Source: BM714 sp964484935
GTDB lineage: Bacteria > Bacillota > Clostridia > Peptostreptococcales > BM714
NCBI GenBank assembly: GCA_964484935.1
Contig: CAZAFW010000014.1
Coordinates: forward strand, 1-40,268
Direction: 5' to 3'
Length of the DNA: 40,268 nucleotides
This document shows positions 31,589 to 40,268 of this stretch, in pieces. Position 1 is the first letter of the stretch. Each line of letters starts with the position of its first letter. A program made the translations under genes and the position numbers. Under the pieces are notes generated by a model. It searched no databases. It was not told the DNA's origin and saw only the letters and a list, made by a program, of their open reading frames with translations.

Positions 31589-33868
31589 ATGTGGCAGATA
31601 AAAAGAAACAAACTGGACATATCTAAAGTCTTGGTCGAGGAAAGCCTCTTCACGGTTGGAAACGGCTACATAGGCGTGAGGGGAAGCTTCGAGGAGGGCT
31701 ATGGCTCGGGAGACATAAGACCGGTCGGAGGATCCTACATCAATGGACTCTATGACAGGGTCCCTATTTCTTACGGGGAGTATGCCCACGGGTTTCCACT
31801 TTTCCAGGACAAGCAGCCCCGCATAGCGGACACACAAAGCTGCGAAATCCTTCTTGACGGCGAAAGAGTGGACCTTGCGAGCGGCCGGCATTTCGACTAT
31901 GAACGTAGCCTGGATTTCAAGAGAGGAATCTCAACCAGGAAATACCACTATAAAACTGAGCTCGGCAAAACCGCTAAAATCGAGTTTATTAGATTGGCGT
32001 CATTTTGGGTAAAAAATATATTCATATACAAAATCAATATTGAATATGAAGGAAAGATAGAATTGCGGTGCTCCGTATGCGCCGATGTGAAAAACTTAGG
32101 CGAAGGATCCGACCCCAGAATGAGCCTGCTGGAAGCAAAACTCATGGACAATATATTTTTGAAACAGAAAAGCGGCAAGATACACTGCCTGATGAAAACA
32201 TCAAACACCAATATCCGCCAGGCGACAGTCGTCGACTACCGCATCCTTTCAGACACTCCCGGCAGTATCCGTCATGACATAGACCGCGGGACCGCCACAA
32301 CAACCATTGAAGGCATGCGGTCGATCAGTATGGAAAAACGCTGCTTCTTCACCGATGGAATCAGGTTCAGCGATCCATACGATGAATGCGTAAGGCTTTC
32401 CGAGGAGTACTCAGAGACATCCTTCGAAAAATTCCTGTCCGCTCAGGCTGATTTTCTTTCAGCCTTCTGGTCCCGTTCCGATATAAAAATCGATTCGGAT
32501 GACGGTGTTCAAACAGCGGTCCGCTTCAATCTCTTTCAGATTCTTCAGTCCGCAGGACCCGACAAGTATTCCAACATATCCGCAAAAGGCCTGTCAGGAG
32601 AAGGCTACAGCGGCCACTACTTCTGGGATACAGAAATATACATGCTGCCGCTTCTGCAAATGACTCAGCCTGGCATGGCCAGAAGCCTTTTGGAATACAG
32701 GTTTAAGACACTGCCCCATGCAAAGAGGCGCGCACTGGAGCTGGGACATGGAAGAGGGGCTTCATACCCTTGGAGGACAATCTCGGGAGAAGAGTGTTCG
32801 GGCTATTTCCCCGCCGGAACCGCCCAATACCACATAAATGCAGACATTGCCCACTCCTTCATTCAATACCACCAATTCAACGCCGACTACGATTTCCTCG
32901 CCAGCAAGGGAGCCGAGGTCATCATAGAGACTGCGCGTATTTGGCTTGAGATCGGCAACTTCCACAAAGGCCGTTTTGTTGTAAACTCGGTAACGGGGCC
33001 AGACGAATACACAGCCATAGTCAACAACAACTACTACACCAATCTAATGGCAAAATACCATTTGGGCTTTGCCTCCGCTTTGTTTGACGAATTTGAAGAT
33101 ATCGAGAACGAAACCGCAAAGGCCTCTTTCGAAGGGCTCTGCAATAGAATAGGCTTTGACAAGGAAGAAGCTCTCCGCATGAAGAAAGCTTGCGATCAAA
33201 TGCACCTGCCCTACGATGAGGAATTGGGAATTTTTGCTCAGGACGATTCCTTTCTGAGTAAGCCGATGTGGCCTTTTTCGGAAAAAAGCAAGTCCCTCAG
33301 CCCGCTCCTTCTCCACTACCACCCGCTTACAATCTACAGGCATCAGGTTTTGAAGCAGGCCGATACCGTTTTGGCGCATTTTCTTCTGGAGGAGGACATA
33401 GACGAGCCTTCCATGATAGCAACCTTCGACTACTACGAAAAAATAACAACCCATGACTCCTCGCTGTCCTCATGCGTCTACGGCATAATGGCATCCAGGT
33501 GCGGATACTTCGAAAAAGCATATGACTACTTCACAGAATCCATCAATTTGGATATTGAAGATACTCAATCAAATACAAAAGACGGACTCCATATGGCGAA
33601 TTGCGCAGGCGCAGTGCTAAGCGTCATAAACGGGTTTTCGGGTTTCAGGATCGGCCCAAAGGGAATATCCTTCCGTCCCTATCTGCCGAAAAATTGGAAA
33701 AGCTACAGCTTCATGATAAAGTATCGGGGCCGTGAAATAAATGTGTCTGTTTCCGCCGTCATAAAATTCACACTGCTGTCCGGAGACCCTCTTCCAATTA
33801 GGGTATGGGGCAAATCGGTGGAATTGAAGGATGTTCTGCTTGTCGACAATGAAACCAATGAAAGATAA
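31589..33868 (+). CDS. GH65 family disaccharide phosphorylase (second paralogue)
   Basis: 759 residues, ATG with TAGGAG. Same fold and reaction type as the enzyme at 23392: beta-sandwich N-domain (VGNGYIGVRGSFEEGYG), (alpha/alpha)6 barrel, C-terminal beta part. General acid E473 in VTGPDEYTAIVNNNYYTN; phosphate site HDSSLSSC starts at H622. It has GEECSGYFPAGTAQYHINAD, which resembles trehalose, kojibiose or nigerose phosphorylases more than maltose phosphorylase, and it lacks the DKTKVGWWKNGYP segment. So substrate specificity probably differs from that of the first paralogue; alpha,alpha-trehalose is my first guess at low certainty. As last gene of the importer operon it would act on the sugar brought in by this transporter. 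A strong terminator follows. Confidence 0.9.
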   Translation: MWQIKRNKLDISKVLVEESLFTVGNGYIGVRGSFEEGYGSGDIRPVGGSYINGLYDRVPISYGEYAHGFPLFQDKQPRIADTQSCEILLDGERVDLASGRHFDYERSLDFKRGISTRKYHYKTELGKTAKIEFIRLASFWVKNIFIYKINIEYEGKIELRCSVCADVKNLGEGSDPRMSLLEAKLMDNIFLKQKSGKIHCLMKTSNTNIRQATVVDYRILSDTPGSIRHDIDRGTATTTIEGMRSISMEKRCFFTDGIRFSDPYDECVRLSEEYSETSFEKFLSAQADFLSAFWSRSDIKIDSDDGVQTAVRFNLFQILQSAGPDKYSNISAKGLSGEGYSGHYFWDTEIYMLPLLQMTQPGMARSLLEYRFKTLPHAKRRALELGHGRGASYPWRTISGEECSGYFPAGTAQYHINADIAHSFIQYHQFNADYDFLASKGAEVIIETARIWLEIGNFHKGRFVVNSVTGPDEYTAIVNNNYYTNLMAKYHLGFASALFDEFEDIENETAKASFEGLCNRIGFDKEEALRMKKACDQMHLPYDEELGIFAQDDSFLSKPMWPFSEKSKSLSPLLLHYHPLTIYRHQVLKQADTVLAHFLLEEDIDEPSMIATFDYYEKITTHDSSLSSCVYGIMASRCGYFEKAYDYFTESINLDIEDTQSNTKDGLHMANCAGAVLSVINGFSGFRIGPKGISFRPYLPKNWKSYSFMIKYRGREINVSVSAVIKFTLLSGDPLPIRVWGKSVELKDVLLVDNETNER

Positions 33869-33910
33869 AGAAGAGCGGAAGTTGAAACAATATAAAAACA
33901 CAAAACACCA

Positions 33911-33952
33911 TAATAAAAGCACTGGCTGTCTTTTAAGCCAGTGCTTTTATAT
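33911..33952. terminator. Bidirectional terminator
   Basis: Perfect 15-bp stem ATAAAAGCACTGGCT / AGCCAGTGCTTTTAT between the convergent GH65 gene and small membrane protein gene, with A- and T-rich flanks. Confidence 0.92.
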
Positions 33953-33954
33953 CT

Positions 33955-34365
33955 CTATGCCGTTTTATTTTGCTTTGCTTTGGCATCATCAGAATTCTTT
34001 TTCTCTTCCCATGCCTGATAATCCTTCAGCAGGCGAAAAGCCCTTTTAGTCTTTTTATCCCAGCCCTTTTTATCGCTTTTTAGGATCTTTGACATTTGTA
34101 TCAATTGGATTTCGAAATACTTGGGATTGCTAAGTTTGTTATTGCCGGCAGCCGATTTAGACTTGTTTTTGGATGCCGACACGGCTTCCATGAACATAAG
34201 CAGCAATACACTGTTTTTCTTTTGCTTGGGAACTTGTTTTGCATATTCATACGCCTGCTCGAAGAGTTTGTTCAAGTTTTTCTTCTTGTAATAGTATGCC
34301 GCTATCACTGCGCCAATGGCTGCAAGTGTCATTATAATAGCAATTATCATGCTGGTATTTTCCAT
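33955..34365 (-). CDS. Small membrane-anchored protein, unknown function
   Basis: 136 residues from an ATG with AAAGGAG. One N-terminal membrane segment (about 6-25, IIAIIMTLAAIGAVIAAYYY) is followed by KKKN, so the positively charged rest is cytoplasmic. This rest is lysine-rich and probably helical (LFEQAYEYAKQVPKQKKNSV, KSDKKGWDKKTKRAFRLLKDYQAWEE) and ends in a charged tail. No family is recognised. It is a single gene with a shared terminator. The 216-base gap 34366-34581 to lipA shows no gene and no clear terminator for lipA. Confidence 0.7.
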   Translation of the reverse strand: MENTSMIIAIIMTLAAIGAVIAAYYYKKKNLNKLFEQAYEYAKQVPKQKKNSVLLLMFMEAVSASKNKSKSAAGNNKLSNPKYFEIQLIQMSKILKSDKKGWDKKTKRAFRLLKDYQAWEEKKNSDDAKAKQNKTA

Positions 34366-34581
34366 GGCTTGCTCCTTTAGATGATTTACTATTTATTATA
34401 TAAGAAAAATTGAAAAACCACCACAATTTTCTATGCATGGTTCTTTGAAGTTGTGAATGATTCAATTAATCCATTTATTTAAAATGACACTCAAAAATAA
34501 CTGTCCCCCCATTGATTTGAAAGATATCAATAGTCTTTACATAAAACTCTTCAAACTGCCGGACGGTTCAAATTATAATTT

Positions 34582-35451
34582 TCATTCGCAACTTGTTTCT
34601 TCCAGTTTTTTCATGCCAATGGAAGCGTTAAATGAGCTTCTTACCAGCGGACCTGAAGCCACGTACTTGAATCCCTTTTCAAGCCCAATCCGTTCATATT
34701 CCTTGAATTTATCGGGGTGTATATACTCTTTCAAGTCAATATGCTCATTTGAAGGCTGCAGGTATTGGCCAACTGTTAAGATGTCGCATCCTACGCCAAT
34801 CAAGTCATCCATAAGCTTAAGCACATCTTCTTCTTTCTCTCCGAGCCCAAGCATGATTCCGGATTTGGTATGAATATTTTTGTCAATCTCCTTTACCTTC
34901 TTAAGCAACTCCAGCGACCTTTCATAGTTTGCCTGAGGCCTCACTTCATCGTAAAGAACCGGCACGGTTTCCAAATTATGATTCAATATATCTGGCTTTG
35001 AATCTATAATCACCTTAAGCGCTTCCCAATCGCCTTGAAGGTCAGGTATCAACAGCTCAATTGTTGTATTTGGATTTTGCCTCCTTATTTCAGAAACTGT
35101 CTTTGCAAAATGTCCGGCTCCCCCATCGGGTATATCGTCCCTGGTCACCGATGTTATTACTACGTGCTCAAGTCCCAACTTGCTGCAAGCAATTCCAATA
35201 TTTGCAGGTTCTTTATCGTCCAGGCATTGCGCCTCCCCTTTCGGAACGGCGCAGAATCTGCATCTTCTTGTACATACCTCTCCCATTATCATGAAAGTGG
35301 CAGTTTTATTTCCAAAGCATTCCCCTATATTAGGGCATTGTGCCCCTTCGCAGACTGTATTGAGGGAAAGTCCTCTCAGTATAGCGGTTGTCTCCTCGAT
35401 GCTTTCCATATTTGTTATTCTCTTTTTAATCCATTTCGGCCTATCAATCAT
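34582..35451 (-). CDS. lipA: Lipoyl synthase
   Basis: 289 residues. Radical SAM enzyme that inserts two sulfur atoms into protein-bound octanoyl groups. The auxiliary cluster cysteines are C34, C39, C45 (CEGAQCPNIGEC) and the radical SAM cluster C60, C64, C67 (CTRRCRFC). The C-terminal serine ligand lies in the RSSFNAS segment, in the usual place. Start codon overlaps the lipB stop by four bases (ATGA), so the two are translationally coupled. The two genes give the endogenous octanoyl-ACP route. No lipoylated enzyme (glycine cleavage H protein, 2-oxoacid dehydrogenase E2) is in the window; in an anaerobe the glycine cleavage system is the likely client. Base composition is more AT-rich than the sugar genes. 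Confidence 0.96.
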   Translation of the reverse strand: MIDRPKWIKKRITNMESIEETTAILRGLSLNTVCEGAQCPNIGECFGNKTATFMIMGEVCTRRCRFCAVPKGEAQCLDDKEPANIGIACSKLGLEHVVITSVTRDDIPDGGAGHFAKTVSEIRRQNPNTTIELLIPDLQGDWEALKVIIDSKPDILNHNLETVPVLYDEVRPQANYERSLELLKKVKEIDKNIHTKSGIMLGLGEKEEDVLKLMDDLIGVGCDILTVGQYLQPSNEHIDLKEYIHPDKFKEYERIGLEKGFKYVASGPLVRSSFNASIGMKKLEETSCE

Positions 35452-36122
35452 TTCATTCTTCCCCCTAGAATTTTTTCATCGTCCTCAATTAATTCAATCT
35501 CAAAAACTTTTTCGAAATTGCTTATCAGCACATCCTTGATATCCTCAATTTCCATATCAATCCCAAAATCCTCAAGAGAGGCAACACCAAACTCTGTTAT
35601 GCCACAAGGATTAATCATGTCGAAATATTTTTTATCAACATTGATGTTAAATCCCAGTCCATGCATGGTAATCCATTTGCTGATTCTAATACCCACTGCG
35701 GAAATTTTTCTATCTTCCACCCATACTCCTCTATATTTCGGTTTTCGCGACCCTTTGATCCCAAATTCTTCAAGCGTTTTAATCACTACTTCTTCTACAC
35801 AATGCATATACCAATGGGAATCTTTTTGTAATTTGGCCAAATTAAATATCGGGTATGCTACAATCTGTCCCGGTCCATGAAAAGTTACATTGCCACCACG
35901 TTTTGTCTTGACTAAATCAATTCCTAGATCCGACAACTTCTTCTTGGGCATCAAAAAATTATCAAAACCACCACCGGTACCAAATGTAAAAACCGGTGTA
36001 TGCTCCAATATCAATAGCATTCCATCATACTCTTCGTTTTTCACAGATTCAAAAGCTTTATTCTGAAAATCCAAACCATCAGCATAATTCAATAGTCTAT
36101 TGAATTTAATCACTTTAAACAT
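35448..36122 (-). CDS. lipB: Octanoyl-[ACP]:protein N-octanoyltransferase
   Basis: 224 residues from the ATG at 36122, which has AAGAAGG; an ATG 30 codons earlier adds a hydrophobic stretch foreign to the family and has no site. Transfers octanoate from acyl carrier protein to lipoyl domains. Catalytic residues are visible: K139 in the DRKISAVGIRI segment and C173 in NPCGITEFGVASLE. The family segments TFGTGGG, KRGGNVTFHGPGQIVAYPIF and MHGLGFNINVD are present. The gene overlaps lipA by four bases. AT-rich like lipA, with an IS3-type fragment just upstream, so the pair may have come by transfer. Confidence 0.95.
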   Translation of the reverse strand: MFKVIKFNRLLNYADGLDFQNKAFESVKNEEYDGMLLILEHTPVFTFGTGGGFDNFLMPKKKLSDLGIDLVKTKRGGNVTFHGPGQIVAYPIFNLAKLQKDSHWYMHCVEEVVIKTLEEFGIKGSRKPKYRGVWVEDRKISAVGIRISKWITMHGLGFNINVDKKYFDMINPCGITEFGVASLEDFGIDMEIEDIKDVLISNFEKVFEIELIEDDEKILGGRMK

Positions 36123-36239
36123 ACTATTACCTTCTTTCAAAATCCGCAAACGATACCGCCTTTTATAATTCCTGCAAAGATTAATTATAATTATTGAGAT
36201 TAATTCTACCATAATTATCCCTCATCTTATAACCATTCT

Positions 36240-36270
36240 TTGGCAACACAATATTTGATTTAATTGCCAA
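36240..36270. other. Inverted repeat upstream of lipB
   Basis: TTGGCAA, 17-base spacer, TTGCCAA, about 120 bases upstream of lipB and next to the transposase fragment. It could be an operator or a trace of an element end; nothing decides. Confidence 0.35.
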
Positions 36271-36284
36271 GTGATTAGAGATAG

Positions 36285-36473
36285 GGAGGGGCTGACAAAC
36301 AGCCGGAAACAAATGATGATCCACGGGATAAACTGCCAGCTGGAGAACCTTCATCCATTATGGAAGTCAAAAAACTAAAAAAGACAATCCAACATATGCG
36401 GATGGGAATTGATATCCTCAAGGAAACATTAGATGTCTTAAAAAAAGACCCAGGCGTTTATATGACAGCATGA
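36285..36473 (+). pseudogene. IS3-family transposase fragment (OrfA C-terminal part)
   Basis: An open frame of 62 codons, closed on its left by TAG, ends at a TGA at 36471-36473. Its C-terminal half reads MEVKKLKKTIQHMRMGIDIL then KETLDVLKKDPG, the leucine-zipper/linker segment that many IS3-family transposases have before OrfB (typical wording: DILKETINVLKKDPG). No helix-turn-helix start and no DDE domain remain. It is a short remnant, probably of an old insertion. No intact terminal repeats were recognised. Confidence 0.65.
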
Positions 36474-36504
36474 AATCATTGGAGACCAATTTCAATAAAT
36501 AAAG

Positions 36505-36540
36505 ACAAGGTGTTGATGAAGTGATTCACCAACACCTTGT
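36505..36540 (-). terminator. Terminator after the large lipoprotein gene
   Basis: Inverted repeat ACAAGGTGTTG / CAACACCTTGT with an inner GTGA/TCAC pairing, 12 bases past the stop, followed on the minus strand by CTTTATTTATT. Confidence 0.7.
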
Positions 36541-36551
36541 TCAATTACTTA

Positions 36552-39500
36552 TCATTTCCTGTCAACCCTGTCCGCATATCCGGCATATCCGACGGTGTAC
36601 CCGTCCCTGTATTCCTGTATGGCTGTGCCATTTTCATCCATAGCATTATAGTCATAGAAAACCTCCGATTCGTCATACACGTTGTTTCCATTCGCGTCGA
36701 CAAAAGCTTCCCCAAAATTGTAGACGCCTGCCCCTTCTTCATAGCGATCGGTGACAACGAAGAAACCGTGATCAATAAAGATCTGGTCAATCTCGTTGGA
36801 GAGATCTGGATGATTCGATTTCAAGTCATCGTATACATCCCCAAAATGGCGCTGGTTTTGAGAAAGGATTTGCCAGAGTGCATCGAACTCAAGAGCGACT
36901 GAATCATCGTCCTCGGTTCCACTGTCAATTAGGTCGTATAAGACGCTTGCCACTGCCAGTGTCTCTGAAAAGCCTGAATTTTCCCAGGCCTTGTGATTCT
37001 CTTCAAGACTGCCATTGGCTACTGCCGGTTCATTGTAGTAGTAAAGACCCATGATGCTTTCCATGAAGAAGGCAAAACCTTCCGAGTAAGAATAACCTGT
37101 GTAGGAATTGGCATATCCTCCATGGTAAGTGTCAGCATCATCGCTGCGGCCCCCTGGATAGTCCGGATAATAGAGCATGGTCATGATGTAATGGGACAAC
37201 TCATGGTAGATGAGATGAGGCATGTCTTCTGAATCAATCTTGGTGTAGTCTTCCAAAACATGGATGGCATCGAGTTCAAAATTGTAATAGCCCATGGCAT
37301 CCTTCGTGCTTTCGACATTCTCGTTCAAAATAAGGCGAATTGGCAAACGTGAGTCAAATGTGAAATCACGCTCATACTGGTAATAATCGATGGCCTCCAT
37401 CATGGTCTGATAGAAGTAGACATAAGTTTGTGAATCGATGTGGTTGATACCTTCTACAGGTTCGTTTCCGTAGGCGATTCCACTGTAGAGATCACATGCG
37501 ATATTGAGGTCATCCGCTGATGATATCAGATATTCTCCACCGAAAATCACAATGGGTTCATTGATGTTCTTGGTCTTGTCCGTCACATAAGTGAGGGCGT
37601 CTCCCTCATCGTCGAAGTAAATGAGGGGGATGCTCAATATGGCCTTGTAGCCTTGGTCTTTGGGATAAGCGAACGGTAGAGTGAACTTGCCATCAGCATC
37701 CGTCATCACAGTCTCAGAAGTGATAAAATCACCTGCTGGGCTGAAGTAAGACACATCGACTTTCATATTTTTTGCCTTATGAAGATTTAGTAGAGAAAGA
37801 GTTCCCTCCAATGTAGAGTCCGATTGCACATCAGGCGTTTTTACAGGATTCTCGGACGGTTTGAATTGGTTTGGATCCGCTCCGACTTTGGATAGCATGT
37901 CTGCAACAAAGGCCTTCATGATGCTTTTGGCTTGGGGATACTCTTCAATCATAAAATCGTTGAAGTTGATTTGAACCAACATGGGACCCTTGATGGCTGT
38001 TAAATTGCCGCTGATCAACTCATACCGCACACCGGAGTTGCCGATGCCCCTGTTTTCTTTTCTGGCATTGAACAAATAGTCCTCACCAGATTCATTGTCA
38101 TAGGCTTTTGGATTGACCCTGGTCAAGTTAGATCGGTCGAATGGTCTGGCCTGGCCTTTGGCATCCGGCATATTATAGCTAATCTTGACGCTTACAAAGG
38201 TGTAAAGGTTGGCATGCTCAGTTTGCGCGGTGTATTCCTTTGGTCTGCCATGTCTGAAGTTGGTGTAATAGGTGAGCGGTCCATCCGACCTCTCCCCGCC
38301 CGAGAATATATCCATACCCAAGGATTTCAGCCCAGGCATGGAAGAAGTTTTCGGCAGATAATCATCTATATCCACTGCCGTGTTATCCGCTTCAGGAGGC
38401 GTTTGGTCAGGAGTGGTTTGCGCAACAGCTTCAGGAGATTTCAATTCTATTCCCATGGAAGAGAGCAGAGACAAAAGGGTGTCTTTATCGATTTGCAAGT
38501 CATCAAAGTTGAGCGCGTTTTTCTTCCAATCCAAAAACTTGTCGACTAAGTCTTCGGCGTTGGTCTCAATGAACTTGTTGACAAAGTCTTCTTTCTTTTC
38601 GCCGAGTAGCTCTTCAAGGTCCTTATTCAATAACTGGTTGACTTTCTCGAACATCTCACTACTGAGGGCGCTGCCTTTATCTTTAAGTTGTTGGCTCATG
38701 GCCCCGATCAAGAGGGTATATTGAGCATCGAGCGTATTGGAACCGTCACCGCCGAATAGTTTCTCAGCTTCTTTGCCCATGCCGAGTATTTTAAGCTTTT
38801 TCTGTCCGTCGCGCAGGCTCTCGACGATCTTTTTCTTGAGATTCTGTGCCTTTTTCTCATTCTCAAGCGCAACTATACCAGCCGCTTTGACAGGCGCATT
38901 TTCCTTAAGGGCTGTCTTGATTTCAGTCCTGAGAGCGCTTTCTTCTTGAGGATCATCAGCAGAAATGACAGCTGGCAAATCCACTTTTTGAGAGGCTGGA
39001 GCGCCGGATAGAATCACAGACATGATGGCATCAGCTATGGGATCTTGTGAGTTGCTATAGCGACTGAACTGTTCGACATTCTCAATAACTGTTAAAACAG
39101 TTATTGCATCTTCGATTGAAGAATCATCGTCCGCATATGAGTCGATGATGAAAAAACGGCGAATGCTGTCCAAGTATGAAATTTCAGTTGTTTCTGCAGG
39201 CACTTCAGGTTGAATCAGATGCATGGGTATATTTGAATCAAGGATGCCGCGGTCAAACATACCCTTTAGCTGCATGGCGTCTTCCGAATCATCTAGTTGA
39301 TCAAGCAGCAGCTTGAGATGCCCTTGATAGGACCCCCCTGCATAGTAGTCTGCACTTGATATATATGCGTAAAGTTCAGAGGCATCCAGATAGGTCAACA
39401 TCATTTCTGAGTAGTCTTGTGCAATTTGCTCTTCATATATCTTATCGGCATGCGCGTTGAATGTAGGGCGTGTTTCAGCATGGCTCTCACCGAAAGCAAG

Positions 39501-40112
39501 AGCGATGTAATCCCGGCTTTGCAGTAAAAATTCCAGATAAGCGTCTGCGAGATTGAAGAGTTTCATAGACTGCGTGAATAAAGTGCTTTGAAGTGTCGGT
39601 TTCAGCTCGGAGTCTGATTCCAACAGTCCATAATAAGCATGGATTTCTTCATTCAAGGAACTTATCGCTGTACGGTAGGCCAGCATACCTTCTGTAATCT
39701 GCATGACCCCTTCTTGATCATCGGACATCTCGGAGGAATCCAGATATCTCAGCAGATGGTTCTCATAATAGTCCAGACTGTTTTCAGTCAATTTGTAAGC
39801 AGAATCCGTCAAATCAAGGAACTTGTCTGTGAGTAAATTGAGAGACAGATTTCTTAGCTCAATATACTTGAGTTCATCGTCTGTTTGAGCCATTTGGGTG
39901 CTGGAATAAAAGAAGCCACTGTTCAGCAGATTGAATATTTCCACTTCGCTATCGACAGGATCGCGGTCGACAAGAGGCTCGGCTTCTTCGATTTTCAGTT
40001 CTCCTGCGGGTTGGTCCCCAGCGACTTCTGCAGATTTTGAGCAACTGCTTAGAATCAGGGCCATAACCAGTATGACCGACAACCATTGATAAGTACGTCT
40101 GGTATTCATCAT
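36552..40112 (-). CDS. Very large lipoprotein with gluzincin-like metallopeptidase motif
   Basis: 1186 residues from ATG 40112, which has GAAAGGA about five bases upstream; ATGs at 40118 and 40109 are alternatives. Lipobox LILSSC within the first 26 residues predicts an outer-surface lipoprotein. Residues about 40-580 are mainly helical with many short acidic helices. About 595-765 is a separate domain (YYTNFRHGRPKEYTAQ, VSVKISYNMPDAKGQ). About 780-860 resembles a carboxypeptidase regulatory/Ig-like domain (LEGTLSLLNLHKAKNMKVDV, DADGKFTLPFAYP). The C-terminal domain has H970-E-L-S-H974 (LIYHELSHYIMT) and E1011 in YSEGFAFFMES, the HExxH...E layout of gluzincin zinc peptidases. The last 70 residues are acidic. 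Peptidase activity is inferred; the family is not identified. Confidence 0.8.
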   Translation of the reverse strand: MMNTRRTYQWLSVILVMALILSSCSKSAEVAGDQPAGELKIEEAEPLVDRDPVDSEVEIFNLLNSGFFYSSTQMAQTDDELKYIELRNLSLNLLTDKFLDLTDSAYKLTENSLDYYENHLLRYLDSSEMSDDQEGVMQITEGMLAYRTAISSLNEEIHAYYGLLESDSELKPTLQSTLFTQSMKLFNLADAYLEFLLQSRDYIALAFGESHAETRPTFNAHADKIYEEQIAQDYSEMMLTYLDASELYAYISSADYYAGGSYQGHLKLLLDQLDDSEDAMQLKGMFDRGILDSNIPMHLIQPEVPAETTEISYLDSIRRFFIIDSYADDDSSIEDAITVLTVIENVEQFSRYSNSQDPIADAIMSVILSGAPASQKVDLPAVISADDPQEESALRTEIKTALKENAPVKAAGIVALENEKKAQNLKKKIVESLRDGQKKLKILGMGKEAEKLFGGDGSNTLDAQYTLLIGAMSQQLKDKGSALSSEMFEKVNQLLNKDLEELLGEKKEDFVNKFIETNAEDLVDKFLDWKKNALNFDDLQIDKDTLLSLLSSMGIELKSPEAVAQTTPDQTPPEADNTAVDIDDYLPKTSSMPGLKSLGMDIFSGGERSDGPLTYYTNFRHGRPKEYTAQTEHANLYTFVSVKISYNMPDAKGQARPFDRSNLTRVNPKAYDNESGEDYLFNARKENRGIGNSGVRYELISGNLTAIKGPMLVQINFNDFMIEEYPQAKSIMKAFVADMLSKVGADPNQFKPSENPVKTPDVQSDSTLEGTLSLLNLHKAKNMKVDVSYFSPAGDFITSETVMTDADGKFTLPFAYPKDQGYKAILSIPLIYFDDEGDALTYVTDKTKNINEPIVIFGGEYLISSADDLNIACDLYSGIAYGNEPVEGINHIDSQTYVYFYQTMMEAIDYYQYERDFTFDSRLPIRLILNENVESTKDAMGYYNFELDAIHVLEDYTKIDSEDMPHLIYHELSHYIMTMLYYPDYPGGRSDDADTYHGGYANSYTGYSYSEGFAFFMESIMGLYYYNEPAVANGSLEENHKAWENSGFSETLAVASVLYDLIDSGTEDDDSVALEFDALWQILSQNQRHFGDVYDDLKSNHPDLSNEIDQIFIDHGFFVVTDRYEEGAGVYNFGEAFVDANGNNVYDESEVFYDYNAMDENGTAIQEYRDGYTVGYAGYADRVDRK

Positions 40113-40195
40113 TTTCATCCTTTCATTATGATATGGGTATTTTTCAGCCTATATCCACATAATACCATAGCATCAAATGGTTTACGTAAATTAAA

Positions 40196-40268
40196 TTAAT
40201 CACTGATGACGGTTTCAGAAATCATTTGGGACAGTCCGAGACCAGTGATTATTCCAATCAAAAAGAAC
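40196..40268 (-). CDS. C-terminal end of a membrane protein, partial
   Basis: Reading leftward from the window edge, 23 codons run to a TAA at 40196-40198: hydrophobic FFLIGIITGLGLS, then QMISETVISD. This looks like the last membrane helix of an integral membrane protein whose body is outside the window. It lies 83 bases upstream of the large lipoprotein gene on the same strand, so the two might be co-transcribed. With so little sequence a chance open frame cannot be excluded. Confidence 0.45.
   Translation of the reverse strand, partial: FFLIGIITGLGLSQMISETVISD

Noticed and set aside
35035..35880. 281-codon open frame on the plus strand over lipA/lipB
   Set aside because: Both lip genes have intact catalytic residues on the minus strand; the plus frame is a shadow.

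Overview
The window reads as chromosomal DNA of an anaerobic, Gram-positive Bacillota bacterium, most likely a clostridial amino-acid and sugar fermenter. The reasons are a two-subunit iron-sulfur L-serine dehydratase, a four-subunit ferredoxin-dependent 2-oxoacid oxidoreductase, strong AGGAGG-type ribosome binding sites, several lipobox lipoproteins, a GEMM-I cyclic-di-GMP riboswitch, and tight intergenic spaces with intrinsic terminators. No phage, CRISPR array, rRNA or tRNA was seen.

Layout. 1-3.0 kb is a c-di-GMP module on the minus strand: a GGDEF cyclase gene, an HD-GYP phosphodiesterase gene, and a secreted Lys/Glu/Asp-rich protein (cut by the window edge) behind a c-di-GMP-I riboswitch whose terminator overlaps the aptamer P1 stem, so it should be an ON switch. 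3.2-5.2 kb holds a DUF362/ferredoxin protein and two related small secreted proteins. 5.2-8.5 kb is a two-gene operon of exported proteins of unknown function. 8.7-10.3 kb is sdaAB-sdaAA. 10.3-12.9 kb contains a REP-associated tyrosine transposase (RAYT) with REP-like hairpin repeats beside it and at a distance, a DUF975 membrane protein and an OsmC protein. 12.9-16.8 kb carries an aminotransferase and the vor/kor-type 2-oxoacid:ferredoxin oxidoreductase operon (delta-alpha-beta-gamma). 17.1-22.4 kb has a TMEM165/GDT1 cation transporter with a cysteine-rich tail, a lipoprotein joining a C39-like peptidase domain to MORN_2 repeats, and a DUF5050-like membrane protein.

22.5-33.9 kb is one catabolic island for alpha-glucosyl disaccharides: beta-phosphoglucomutase, a maltose phosphorylase-type GH65 enzyme, ROK glucokinase, ABC ATPase, solute-binding lipoprotein, two permeases (one with a MalF-P2-like extracytoplasmic insertion) and a second GH65 phosphorylase. 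The predicted flow is import, phosphorolysis to beta-glucose-1-phosphate plus glucose, then conversion of both to glucose-6-phosphate by PgmB and glucokinase, which saves ATP. 34.0-36.1 kb has a small membrane protein and lipB-lipA, followed by a fragment of an IS3-family transposase. 36.5-40.1 kb is a very large lipoprotein with a gluzincin-like HELSH motif. The last 73 bases are the C-terminus of a further membrane protein.

The most unusual content is in the exported proteins of unknown function (left edge, 4.5-8.5 kb, 18.3-20.5 kb, 36.5-40.1 kb), the riboswitch circuit and the RAYT/REP set. No experiment or database search supports any of this; family names come from recognition of motifs.
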